A DNA stretch of 64,000 nucleotides from Legionella bozemanae (GTDB taxonomy: Bacteria; Pseudomonadota; Gammaproteobacteria; Legionellales; Legionellaceae): positions 124,001-188,000 of the forward strand of contig NZ_LBAW01000001.1 in assembly GCF_001648595.1 (NCBI RefSeq), written 5' to 3'. The notes below the pieces were generated by a model, which worked only from the letters and a program-made list of their open reading frames with translations, was not told the origin of the DNA and searched no databases. Made by a program: the position numbers and the translations under genes. Shown in pieces: positions 8,559 to 16,614 of the stretch (the first letter of the stretch is position 1; the number at the start of each line of letters is the position of its first letter).

Positions 8559-8757
8559 TGCCAAAACGACCCCTGAACTATTAATTGCCTGTACATGAAA
8601 ACTTCGCTATGCCCTGACTAAACCCCAAAAAAGTAGAACTTGCCTATACATACAACCCCCACTAGAATATCCTACATAAACCACTCTGAAAAGATCACTC
8701 TTTGCTAATGCAAGAAAGTATCGACATAAAAATTTTACAGCCCTTAAGGATAGTCCA

Positions 8758-9912
8758 ATGAAAAAGCATCACTTTGAAACTCGAGCCATTCATGCTGGCC
8801 AGGAACCATGTCCAAGTACCGGTGCAGTTATGACTCCTATCTATGCAACATCTACCTACAAACAAATGGCTCCAGGGGAACATCTTGGCTATGAGTACTC
8901 TCGTACACATAATCCAACTCGTGGAGCCTATGAAGGATGTATCGCCAGTTTGGAGTCAGGTGAGCGTGGTTTTGCTTTTGCTTCTGGAATGGCTGCAATC
9001 AACACAATTATTGATTTATTAGATGCAGGAGATCATGTTGTTGCCATGGATGATCTTTATGGAGGCACATTCCGTTTATTTGATAAGGTTAAAACACGCA
9101 CATCTGGATTATCCTTTTCTTTCATAGACATGTCTGACACGCGCAATATAGAGGCTGCGATTACCCCCAAAACCCGTATGATCTGGGTAGAAACACCCTC
9201 AAATCCCATGTTAAAACTGGCTAATTTACGTGAAATAGCAGTGATAGCAAAACGCCATAATCTTATAGCAGTTGCAGACAACACTTTTGCAACTCCCTGG
9301 ATTCAGAAACCTATAGAGTTAGGATTTGACATCGTACTGCATTCAGCAACTAAATACCTTAATGGTCATTCAGACGTAGTCAGTGGGGTTGTAGTTGTTG
9401 GTGATAATCCTAATTTAGCAGATAAAATTGCTTTCCTGCATAACTCCTGCGGCGGAATTGCAGGTCCATTTGATAGTTTTCTTGTTTTAAGAAGTCTGAA
9501 AACTTTATCGTTGCGTATGGAAAGACATTGCGAGAACGCACTTCATTTAGCAAATTGGTTGAGTACGCAATCTAAAGTAAAAAAAGTTATTTATCCAGGC
9601 CTTACAAACCATCCCCAACATGAGTTAGCTAAAGAACAAATGCACGGATTTGGCGGCATGATTTCCATGGTAATTGATGGCGGCATTGATGCAGCCAAAC
9701 ATTTTCTTGCTCGTTGTGAGTTGTTTACGCTCGCTGAAAGTTTAGGTGGTGTAGAAAGCTTGATAGAGCATCCAGCAATTATGACTCATGCGTCTATACC
9801 TCCAGAAAAGCGTAAAGCGTTGGGCATAGAGGATGGATTTATTCGACTCTCTGTAGGCATAGAACATGTGAAAGATTTACAAGCTGATTTGGAATATGCG
9901 CTTGCATATTAA
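8758..9912 (+). CDS. PLP-dependent Cys/Met metabolism enzyme (cystathionine gamma-synthase/lyase family)
   Basis: The 384-residue enzyme is of the transsulfuration family. The PLP-binding lysine is Lys199 in LHSATKYLNGHSD. YSRTHNPTR, ASGMAA and ETPSNP are the usual cofactor and substrate loops, and the C-terminus SVGIEHVKDLQADLEYAL is typical. It could be cystathionine gamma-lyase (cystathionine to cysteine), gamma-synthase or a relaxed bifunctional enzyme; the sequence alone does not separate them. AAGGA lies 7 bases before the ATG. It is monocistronic and followed by a perfect family A palindrome. Confidence 0.92.
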   Translation: MKKHHFETRAIHAGQEPCPSTGAVMTPIYATSTYKQMAPGEHLGYEYSRTHNPTRGAYEGCIASLESGERGFAFASGMAAINTIIDLLDAGDHVVAMDDLYGGTFRLFDKVKTRTSGLSFSFIDMSDTRNIEAAITPKTRMIWVETPSNPMLKLANLREIAVIAKRHNLIAVADNTFATPWIQKPIELGFDIVLHSATKYLNGHSDVVSGVVVVGDNPNLADKIAFLHNSCGGIAGPFDSFLVLRSLKTLSLRMERHCENALHLANWLSTQSKVKKVIYPGLTNHPQHELAKEQMHGFGGMISMVIDGGIDAAKHFLARCELFTLAESLGGVESLIEHPAIMTHASIPPEKRKALGIEDGFIRLSVGIEHVKDLQADLEYALAY

Positions 9913-9930
9913 AGCGAGGATGCCATTGGC

Positions 9931-10009
9931 TAGCCTGGGTGCAGCGCAGCGAAACCCGGGGGAGTTCTTAATCAGTTGACCCGGGTTTCGCTGCGCTGCA
10001 CCCAGGCTA
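9931..10009. repeat. family A palindromic repeat, copy 2 (perfect)
   Basis: Thirty-base arms (9931-9960, 9980-10009) are exact reverse complements with a 19-base loop. It lies between the PLP enzyme and dapD, so it may terminate the former or insulate dapD. No T-run follows the stem. Confidence 0.95.
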
Positions 10010-10030
10010 CAAATGACACAGGAAAAATAG

Positions 10031-10852
10031 ATGCAGACTTTACAAACTCTAATTGAACACGCTTTTGAACAACGCCAAACATTATCAATTGATACAGCAT
10101 CTCCTGAACTTATTGCGGCGGTGAATGAAGTACTTTCTTGTTTGGACAACGGCCAGTACCGAGTTGCGGAGAAAATAAATAATGAATGGGTAGTTCATCA
10201 GTGGATAAAAAAAGCGGTTCTTTTATCTTTTAGACTTTATCCCAATCAAGTGATTGATTCAGGTTTCTGTCAGTTTTATGACAAAGTACCCCTCAAATAC
10301 AACAACTATACTGAAGAACAATTCAAACAAACAGGAGTGCGCGTGGTTCCGCATGCCATAGTTCGCAAAGGTGCTTACATTGCAAAAAACTGCGTTTTAA
10401 TGCCATCTTATGTCAATGTAGGCGCATATATTGATGAAGGTGTCATGGTTGATACCTGGGCGACTGTGGGTTCTTGCGCTCAAATCGGCAAAAACGTGCA
10501 CCTTTCAGGTGGAGTAGGCATAGGCGGTGTTTTAGAACCCTTGCAAGCCAACCCCACAATTATCGAAGACAATTGTTTTATCGGTGCCCGCTCAGAAGTC
10601 GTCGAAGGCGTTATCGTAGAACGAAACTCCGTATTATCTATGGGTGTCTACTTAGGACAAAGCACTAAAATATATAATCGTCTCACTGGAGAAATTACTT
10701 ATGGCCGTATTCCGGCAGGATCAGTGGTAGTCGCAGGGAGTCTGCCCAGTGAAGACAAAAGTTACAGTTTGTATTGTGCGGTCATTGTAAAACAGGTAGA
10801 TGAAAAAACAAGAGCAAAAGTAAGCATTAATGAACTATTGAGAGCAAGTTAG
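10031..10852 (+). CDS. dapD: 2,3,4,5-tetrahydropyridine-2,6-dicarboxylate N-succinyltransferase DapD
   Basis: DapD transfers succinyl from succinyl-CoA to tetrahydrodipicolinate in the succinylase branch of lysine/meso-DAP synthesis. The 273-residue product (usual family length) has a helical N-terminal domain and a left-handed beta-helix of hexapeptide repeats at about 105-235 ([31 protein letters not shown]). The active-site loop [14 protein letters not shown] is present. AGGAAA precedes the ATG. The stop is separated from the dapE ATG by one base, giving a dapDE operon. Confidence 0.97.
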   Translation: MQTLQTLIEHAFEQRQTLSIDTASPELIAAVNEVLSCLDNGQYRVAEKINNEWVVHQWIKKAVLLSFRLYPNQVIDSGFCQFYDKVPLKYNNYTEEQFKQTGVRVVPHAIVRKGAYIAKNCVLMPSYVNVGAYIDEGVMVDTWATVGSCAQIGKNVHLSGGVGIGGVLEPLQANPTIIEDNCFIGARSEVVEGVIVERNSVLSMGVYLGQSTKIYNRLTGEITYGRIPAGSVVVAGSLPSEDKSYSLYCAVIVKQVDEKTRAKVSINELLRAS

Positions 10853-10853
10853 C

Positions 10854-12011
10854 ATGACGAAAGTATCTCCTGATCTAGAGGCAGACTTACAAGAAATCGT
10901 AACAAAACTTGTTCATTTTCCCTCGATTACACCTGAAGATGCGGACTGCCAAGAATTTATGATCCATTTTTTGGAACAAGCAGGATTTACTTGCCAACGT
11001 ATGAATAAAGGGCCTGTTTCCAACTTCTTTGCTTCTTATGGAGAATCAGGCCCTTTGCTTGTATTTGCTGGTCATACCGACGTGGTTCCTGTGGGTGACC
11101 TAGCAAAATGGCTGTCTGATCCTTTTATAGTGGAAAATAAAAATGGAATGCTCTATGGGCGTGGTGTTGCTGACATGAAAGGAAGTCTTGCGTGCATGCT
11201 GCTTATGGCACAACGATTCGTAAATACTTATCCCAAATTTCAGGGAAGATTAGGTTTCCTTATCACTAGCGGTGAAGAAGGTAATGATTATGATATGGGC
11301 ACACCTTATGTCATGCAACTCCTGGAAAATCAAGGCATTCACATTGATTATTGCATTGTAGGGGAGCCATCAAGTACTCATCGAGTGGGTGATGTAATCA
11401 AAATTGGCAGGCGTGGTTCATTAAGTGCCCAAATTACCTTACATGGGAAACAAGGGCATGTCGCCTACCCTCATTTGGCAGACAACCCAATACATAAAAT
11501 TAGTCCCGCACTTGCGAAGCTGACCACAACACTTTGGGATCAGGGTAACGATCATTTTCCGCCAACATCCATGCAAATTACCCACCTCCAATCAGGAGGC
11601 CATGCTGCAAATATAATTCCTGGAGAGTTGGTTCTACACCTGAATTTTAGATACTCAACAGAACAAACACACCGCTTATTAAAAGAAAAAGTCATTGCTA
11701 CTTTTCAAGAGCACGATCTGAATCCTATTATTGAATGGCGTCTAAGTGGTGAACCTTTCTTGACTTCCCAAGGTGCCTTATTGGAAAGCTGTAAGGAAGC
11801 AATCCTCGCACACACTGGAAATTCACCGGAACTTTCTACCAGTGGTGGAACATCTGATGGCCGCTTCATTGCACCTTATGGTGTTGAAGTAGTAGAACTC
11901 GGACCCGTTAATACCACCATTCACCAAGTAAATGAATGTGTTTCCTTAAGTGATCTGTATCAATTAGAAATTTTATATTTTTCGATCTGCGAAAAATTAT
12001 TAATTAATTAA
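10854..12011 (+). CDS. dapE: succinyl-diaminopimelate desuccinylase DapE
   Basis: DapE is an M20-family di-zinc amidohydrolase that releases succinate and L,L-DAP, the step after DapD and the succinyl-DAP aminotransferase. The 385-residue protein shows the metal ligands in GHTDVVP, GRGVADMKG and TSGEEGN, and the terminal HQVNE histidine. A dimerisation (lid) domain lies at about 180-290 (GRRGSLSAQITLHGKQGHVAYPH). It follows dapD with a one-base gap and is surely co-translated. A family A palindrome follows about 60 bases after the stop. Confidence 0.97.
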   Translation: MTKVSPDLEADLQEIVTKLVHFPSITPEDADCQEFMIHFLEQAGFTCQRMNKGPVSNFFASYGESGPLLVFAGHTDVVPVGDLAKWLSDPFIVENKNGMLYGRGVADMKGSLACMLLMAQRFVNTYPKFQGRLGFLITSGEEGNDYDMGTPYVMQLLENQGIHIDYCIVGEPSSTHRVGDVIKIGRRGSLSAQITLHGKQGHVAYPHLADNPIHKISPALAKLTTTLWDQGNDHFPPTSMQITHLQSGGHAANIIPGELVLHLNFRYSTEQTHRLLKEKVIATFQEHDLNPIIEWRLSGEPFLTSQGALLESCKEAILAHTGNSPELSTSGGTSDGRFIAPYGVEVVELGPVNTTIHQVNECVSLSDLYQLEILYFSICEKLLIN

Positions 12012-12068
12012 TGTTGTAGTCTATACTTTGAGAAATACAGTTGAATTTATTGCAATTTTGTAGCTTTG

Positions 12069-12140
12069 TAGCCTGGGTGCAGCGAAGCGAAACCCGGGGG
12101 TTTCTAAATAAATTCCTGGGCTTCGCTCGCTGCACCCAGG
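12069..12140. repeat. family A palindromic repeat, copy 3
   Basis: The left arm TAGCCTGGGTGCAGCG (continuing to 12098) pairs with 12115-12140, whose right arm has lost some bases. A run of five T follows, so this copy could act as an intrinsic terminator for dapDE. Confidence 0.88.
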
Positions 12141-12288
12141 TTTTTATAGCTTCACTTACTAAGCTTTAGGACAAGACGCAAGTGAATGAGGCGAAGGAGT
12201 GTATATATAAGCCGAGTGAGCTTGCAACGCAGTATAAACTTAGTTGGCGAGGCTATAGAGGACGATTCTATAAAAAGGAGAGACAAGC

Positions 12289-12633
12289 ATGAAAGGTTGC
12301 AAATTAAGCCCTGTGGGTCTAGGTCTTGCATTTGGGGTTCTTTGGGGCATATCTATTTTAATGCTGGGGCTACTTGCTTACTATTATACCTACGGACATG
12401 GTTTTGTAGTTGCAGTAGGTTCTTTATATCCTGGATATGAGCCTTCAATCAAAGGAAGTTTATTAGGAGCTGTTATAGGCTTCATTGATGCATTCATCAC
12501 AGGCTTTCTGATTGCTTGGCTATATAATTTGTTTAGTGGCTGCAAGTGCGTCTGTTGTGACAAGCAAAAGGATGTGGAAGTAAAAGATGTCAGAGTAAAA
12601 AAAGAGCCGAAAGTAAAAAAGGTTGAGAAGTAA
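12289..12633 (+). CDS. small two-helix membrane protein (often annotated bacteriophage holin-like)
   Basis: The 114-residue protein has two strong membrane segments (about 8-32 and 57-82). The loop between them contains GSLYPGYEPSIKGSLLG. Cysteines CKCVCC follow the second helix, and the tail is Lys/Val/Glu-rich and alternating (KDVEVKDVRVKKEPKVKKV). Similar Legionella proteins are often labelled holin, but nothing phage-related lies nearby and I would not infer lysis. AAGGAGAG sits 7 bases before the ATG, a very strong ribosome site. Confidence 0.8.
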   Translation: MKGCKLSPVGLGLAFGVLWGISILMLGLLAYYYTYGHGFVVAVGSLYPGYEPSIKGSLLGAVIGFIDAFITGFLIAWLYNLFSGCKCVCCDKQKDVEVKDVRVKKEPKVKKVEK

Positions 12634-12642
12634 AATAGTAGT

Positions 12643-12684
12643 TGAACTCTGGTGCTGGCTTGCAAAGCCCAGCACCAGAGTTCA
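12643..12684. terminator. long hairpin between convergent genes
   Basis: Perfect 16-bp arms (TGAACTCTGGTGCTGG at 12643-12658 and its complement at 12669-12684) enclose a 10-base loop. It lies between a plus-strand gene ending at 12633 and a minus-strand gene ending at 12736. It is well placed as a bidirectional terminator, although no T-tract follows on either strand. Confidence 0.65.
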
Positions 12685-12735
12685 AAGAATCTCAGGTTAG
12701 TAACCTTTAGCTCAACCTACATAAGATGCAAGTGA

Positions 12736-13182
12736 TTAGTTTACAACATGCCATGTACCATCTGGCTGACGGCATGCACTACCACGTAATGTTTGTGGTT
12801 TTCCATCAATGATTGCCTTAGTTAGATACTCACGGCAAGGCAAGCGTTCACGATAATAAGTACGGGTAGGTTGTACTGTATAACTATTTCCAGTGTCTGG
12901 GTTTGACCAATGTACTGATTTGCCGGTGGGTGCAGTTTCTAAGGCACGTTGCATTTCCATTCTATCCACTTTATCCATATATTTACCAATTTGACCACCT
13001 AAATAAGCACCAGCAATAGCACCACCTGCTGTTGCAGCCAATTTAGCTGCAGGGCCACCACCAAATTGGCTTCCAATCAATCCGCCGATAACTCCACCTG
13101 AGATAGTACCTACGTCTTCATGATTCATTGAGGCACAACCAACCAATAATAAAGACAATGATGCAACAGCTATTTTTTTCAT
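12736..13182 (-). CDS. glycine-zipper lipoprotein, RT0821/Lpp0805 surface-protein family
   Basis: The 148-residue product has a lipoprotein signal (KKIAVASLSLLLVGC, Cys16) and a double glycine zipper (GGVIGGLIGSQFGG and AGGAIAGAYLGGQIG, about 29-66). A conserved C-terminal domain (GKSVHWSNPDTGNSYTVQP, CREY, GSACRQPDGTWHVV) includes three conserved Cys. This layout matches the 17-kDa antigen-like RT0821/Lpp0805 family, whose namesake is itself a Legionella protein. It probably sits in the outer membrane. It is a single gene. Confidence 0.9.
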   Translation of the reverse strand: MKKIAVASLSLLLVGCASMNHEDVGTISGGVIGGLIGSQFGGGPAAKLAATAGGAIAGAYLGGQIGKYMDKVDRMEMQRALETAPTGKSVHWSNPDTGNSYTVQPTRTYYRERLPCREYLTKAIIDGKPQTLRGSACRQPDGTWHVVN

Positions 13183-13275
13183 AACATATCACCCAATTAA
13201 AAGGTTATAGAAATCGGTTGTAATTCTAACATCACGCTCAGTTATTATCCATAGTTAAGAGAAATCTAAATATTT

Positions 13276-13341
13276 TAGCCTGGATGTAGCAAAGCGAACC
13301 CCAAGTTTACCTAAGCTCCACATCATTGCTTCCAGGCTACA
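13276..13341. repeat. family A repeat, degenerate copy
   Basis: TAGCCTGGATGTAGCAAAGCG at the left and TTCCAGGCTACA at the right keep the ends of family A, while the inner arms have diverged. It lies between alr and the glycine-zipper gene. Confidence 0.7.
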
Positions 13342-13373
13342 ATGTGCGCGGATTACAATCAAAAATAATTCAT

Positions 13374-14447
13374 TTAATCGTGACGCACTCGCTCAGAAAT
13401 CTGACATAATAATTCATAACCTGAAGTTCCTGCTGCTTGTGCAATTCGCTCAACTAAAATATGTATCCCCCAAAGCTCAACAGGTGCTCCAGGTTTTATT
13501 TCGGGATGATCTGTTAAGTCTACAGCAAGCATATCCATTGAAACTCGCCCTACAATAGGAACCTCTTTGCCTTGCACCCAAACCGGGGTATTTGCCGCAA
13601 TATGCCGTGGATAACCATCACCATAACCCGCAGCAACAATACCAATGATGGAAGGTTTTTCGCTTTTCCAAATACCACTATACCCAACTTGAGCCAAAGG
13701 AGGATTATGATGAACTGCACTAATTGCTGAAACAAAACGCATTACAGGAAGCAAACCCAAATCAATTGCAGTCTGATCGGCAAAAGGTGACACACCATAA
13801 AGCATAATACCAGGCCTGACAACATCCATATGAGTTTGTGGAAAAGAAATAATAGCAGCTGAATTGGCAACACTGCGTTGGCTAAACCCAGAGACAGAAA
13901 TACTCTCAAACAAAGTAATTTGCTGATAATTTTCTATACGTTCAGGTTCATCTGCACACGCTAAATGGGTCATCAAGCCAATCTCTTTATCCACCCAAGG
14001 ACAAGACTGCAATGCATCCATTACTCCTTGCAATTCATGAGTCTTAAAACCCAAACGATGCATGCCCGTATTCACTTTAACCCAAAGTTTTACCGGCGTA
14101 TCCAGAGGGGTATTTAAAAGCCACTGCACTTGATGCGGTTGATGAATCACGCATCCAAATTGATGCTGTGCTACCACCTTAAATTCATCAGGACTAAATA
14201 TGCCTTGAAATAGAATACAATGAGTTCGTATTCCAATTTTACGAAGAACTAGGGCTTCCTCAATACAAGCGACACCAAAAGCATCTACATGTCCTTCCAA
14301 TATTGGTGCTACAACATGTACACCACAACCATAAGCATTGGCCTTAACCATAGCAATTATTCTCTTGCCTGGGGCAAAATGTCTTATTCGCGTTAAGTTA
14401 TGATGTAAAGCGCTTGGCTCTATCACCAGTTTGGTAGGTCTGGACAC
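13374..14447 (-). CDS. alr: alanine racemase
   Basis: Alr interconverts L- and D-alanine for peptidoglycan with PLP. The 357-residue protein has the PLP Lys35 (AMVKANAYG) and the second-subunit base Tyr near 256 (QVGYSG). MLYGVSP and [13 protein letters not shown] complete the fold. The start is a GTG directly after the dnaB stop codon (TAG then GTG), with AAGGGG upstream inside the end of dnaB, so translation is coupled. The dnaB-alr order is common in gamma-proteobacteria. Confidence 0.96.
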   Translation of the reverse strand: MSRPTKLVIEPSALHHNLTRIRHFAPGKRIIAMVKANAYGCGVHVVAPILEGHVDAFGVACIEEALVLRKIGIRTHCILFQGIFSPDEFKVVAQHQFGCVIHQPHQVQWLLNTPLDTPVKLWVKVNTGMHRLGFKTHELQGVMDALQSCPWVDKEIGLMTHLACADEPERIENYQQITLFESISVSGFSQRSVANSAAIISFPQTHMDVVRPGIMLYGVSPFADQTAIDLGLLPVMRFVSAISAVHHNPPLAQVGYSGIWKSEKPSIIGIVAAGYGDGYPRHIAANTPVWVQGKEVPIVGRVSMDMLAVDLTDHPEIKPGAPVELWGIHILVERIAQAAGTSGYELLCQISERVRHD

Positions 14448-15830
14448 CTAATCTACCCCTTGATAACCATTATAAGCTAAATCTTCAAAACGAGTGTATT
14501 TACCAATAAAGGCTACACGAACCTTACCAATTGGACCATTTCTTTGTTTGGCCACAATGATTTCTGCTGTTCCCTTATCTGGACTGTCTTCATTATAGAC
14601 TTCATCTCGATAAATAAAACAAATTAAGTCGGCATCTTGTTCGATCGCACCAGATTCACGCAAATCAGACATAACAGGACGTTTATCTGCGCGTTGTTCC
14701 AAACTTCGGTTCAACTGGGATAAAGCAATAACCGGTACCTGTAGTTCTTTTGCAAGCGATTTAAGACTACGTGAAATTTCAGATATTTCTGCTGTTCTAT
14801 TATCAGCGTTAAACCCGGGCACTTTCATTAATTGCAAATAGTCTACCACAATTAGACCCAAGTTACCTTGATCCTTGGCCAGCCGCCTGGCTCGCGCACG
14901 CATTTCCCCAGGACTTAAAGCGGGGGTATCATCTATAAATAAAGGGGCTTCCGAAAGCATATGTACGGCTGAGGTCACGCGAGGCCAATCATCATCATCC
15001 AGTTTACCCGTTCTAATCTTATGCTGATCAATGCGCCCTAAAGAAGACATCATTCTCATGGCCAAAGAATCCGCCGGCATTTCCATAGAAAAAACAAGCA
15101 CAGGTTTTCCAGATTTAATCGCACCATGTTCTGCCATATTCATAACTAAAGTCGTTTTACCCATGGAAGGACGACCCGCAACAATAATTAAATCAGAAGG
15201 TTGCAATCCTGAAGTCATTTCATCCAAATCAGACAAACCTGTGGCAAGCCCAGTAATTGCATCACCATTATGATAAAGTGCATCAATTTTTTCCACTGCA
15301 CGAACTAAAATTGATTTTATATTTTCAGGCCCGCCATCGCCGCCTGTTTGTTCGCCTATAGCAAAAACTTTAGTTTCTGCCATATCAAGAAGCTCAGGAA
15401 CTTGTCTACCTCCAGGATTATATGCTGAATCAGCAATTTCGGTGGCTACAGTAATAAGCTGTCTCTGCACTGATTTTTCGCGAACTATATCAGCATAAGC
15501 AGATACGTTAGCAACGCTGGGGGTATTATTAGCCAATTCGAACAAATAGGCTTCCCCACCAGCATCATCTAATTCGTTATGAGACTTTAATGCATCAAGC
15601 AAAGTCACTACATCAAAAGGTTGATCTTTTTTTACCAAAGTGGAAATTGCTCGAAATAAAATTCGATGCTCGGTGCGATAAAAATCTGCTTCACATAATT
15701 TATTACTGACTTTGTCCCAAACCTGATTGTCCAACATTAATCCACCAATAATGGATTGCTCCGCTTCCACTGAATGAGGAGGGCGTTTTAATGGATCAAC
15801 TGTTTTTTTGGAATTTTGCAGATCGTACAT
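14448..15830 (-). CDS. dnaB: replicative DNA helicase DnaB
   Basis: DnaB is the hexameric 5'-3' helicase of the replication fork. The N-terminal domain begins at LKRPPHSVEAEQSIIGGLMLDN. The RecA-like domain shows Walker A GRPSMGKTT (about residue 222), LIVVDYLQLM (Walker B/H2) and SQLNRSLEQRADKRPVMSDLRESGAIEQDAD (H3/H4). With the start at 15830 (MYDLQNS...) it is 460 residues, normal for the family. An ATG 10 codons upstream (15860) is possible; neither has a strong ribosome site. No intein is present. Confidence 0.96.
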   Translation of the reverse strand: MYDLQNSKKTVDPLKRPPHSVEAEQSIIGGLMLDNQVWDKVSNKLCEADFYRTEHRILFRAISTLVKKDQPFDVVTLLDALKSHNELDDAGGEAYLFELANNTPSVANVSAYADIVREKSVQRQLITVATEIADSAYNPGGRQVPELLDMAETKVFAIGEQTGGDGGPENIKSILVRAVEKIDALYHNGDAITGLATGLSDLDEMTSGLQPSDLIIVAGRPSMGKTTLVMNMAEHGAIKSGKPVLVFSMEMPADSLAMRMMSSLGRIDQHKIRTGKLDDDDWPRVTSAVHMLSEAPLFIDDTPALSPGEMRARARRLAKDQGNLGLIVVDYLQLMKVPGFNADNRTAEISEISRSLKSLAKELQVPVIALSQLNRSLEQRADKRPVMSDLRESGAIEQDADLICFIYRDEVYNEDSPDKGTAEIIVAKQRNGPIGKVRVAFIGKYTRFEDLAYNGYQGVD

Positions 15831-15890
15831 AGTCGTGATGTAATGAGAAACTTGGAACAAGGTCTATTGTAATGTTCTTTTACATAGATG

Positions 15891-15918
15891 TCATCCCGAA
15901 CAAAGCCGTTCGGGATGA
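15891..15918. terminator. hairpin between the DUF2147 gene and dnaB
   Basis: TCATCCCGAAC (15891-15901) and GTTCGGGATGA (15908-15918) form a perfect 11-bp stem with a 6-base loop, 15 bases beyond the DUF2147 stop on the minus strand. No T-tract follows. Confidence 0.6.
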
Positions 15919-15932
15919 ATTATGTTGTTAAG

Positions 15933-16364
15933 CTACTGTTTTTTCCAAACTTGAGTACGTCCCAATAAGGAAATACCCAGATATCCTCGGACTAAAAGTT
16001 TATTTCCCTGAGCAGTGATTTTAGCGCGATAGATTTTCCCTGATTTAGGATCTAAAATAGAGCCACCGCCCCACTCATTATCCCCTTCTTGCTTTAATCC
16101 CCACATAAAGGTCAATCCTTCAACTTTTTTTCCTTTAAACATACCAGGACAATTTTGGCAAATTCCAGTATCACCTGGTTGTGGAAATACCTTATTAATA
16201 ACTGCACTTAAAGTACCACCCGACTCACTAATGGTAACAATGGCTCTTTTCTTACCGGTTTTATCATCAATTGTGACCCACTTACCTACTGGCGATGCGG
16301 CAAGTGCTGCAGGTAAATAAAACACAGCAACAAAAAAACCACAAGCTAGCTTCCATAAGTTCAT
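15933..16364 (-). CDS. DUF2147 secreted protein
   Basis: The 143-residue product has a signal peptide (MNLWKLACGFFVAVFYLPAALA|AS) and a compact beta-rich DUF2147 domain. Hallmarks are SPVGKWVTIDDKTGK, the CQNCPG loop, WGGGSILDPKSGKIYRAKI and LLVRGYLGISLLGRTQVW. The family is periplasmic or exported and has no settled function. GGAG 6 bases before 16364 supports this start over an ATG eight codons upstream. Confidence 0.88.
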   Translation of the reverse strand: MNLWKLACGFFVAVFYLPAALAASPVGKWVTIDDKTGKKRAIVTISESGGTLSAVINKVFPQPGDTGICQNCPGMFKGKKVEGLTFMWGLKQEGDNEWGGGSILDPKSGKIYRAKITAQGNKLLVRGYLGISLLGRTQVWKKQ

Positions 16365-16460
16365 AATTTTCTCCATGTTTACAATCATTTAATAGCTTAT
16401 GCTATGATTGAATACTATGCCAGCATTAACGAAGTAATTTTTTATAAATGAGTGTGCCAT

Positions 16461-16546
16461 GTAATCTGGGTGCGTAGCAGAACCCGGGATTAAGAAGTTT
16501 GTTGATATCGTAAACACGAGTTCCGCTGCGCTGCACCCAGGCTACA
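16461..16546. repeat. family A palindromic repeat, copy 4
   Basis: The left arm (TAATCTGGGTGCGTAGCAG...CCCGGG) has a small deletion. The right arm (16517-16546, ending CACCCAGGCTACA) is intact. It lies between the helicase and DUF2147 genes. Confidence 0.85.
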
Positions 16547-16569
16547 AGGGTAATCACATTATATTTAGG

Positions 16570-16614
16570 GAGTCTGTTTCCAATTCGTTCTCTTGAGTCA
16601 TTGGAAACAGGCCC
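16570..16614. repeat. miniature family B element / terminator of the helicase gene
   Basis: An 11-bp perfect stem CTGTTTCCAAT (16574-16584) / ATTGGAAACAG (16600-16610) is followed by GCCCTA, which reads into the helicase stop codon. Read on the minus strand it begins TAGGGCCTGTTTCCA, nearly identical to the left end of family B copy 2 (TAGGCCTGTTTCCA). It looks like a family B element reduced to its two termini. Confidence 0.7.

Noticed and set aside
12141-12288. Possible structured leader or small RNA before the small membrane protein
   Set aside because: The stretch is purine-rich with no stable stem that I can draw, and the strong ribosome site explains the part nearest the gene.
12289-12633. 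Holin annotation as evidence of a prophage
   Set aside because: No phage structural, integrase or lysis genes occur anywhere nearby, so the protein is treated as a small membrane protein only.
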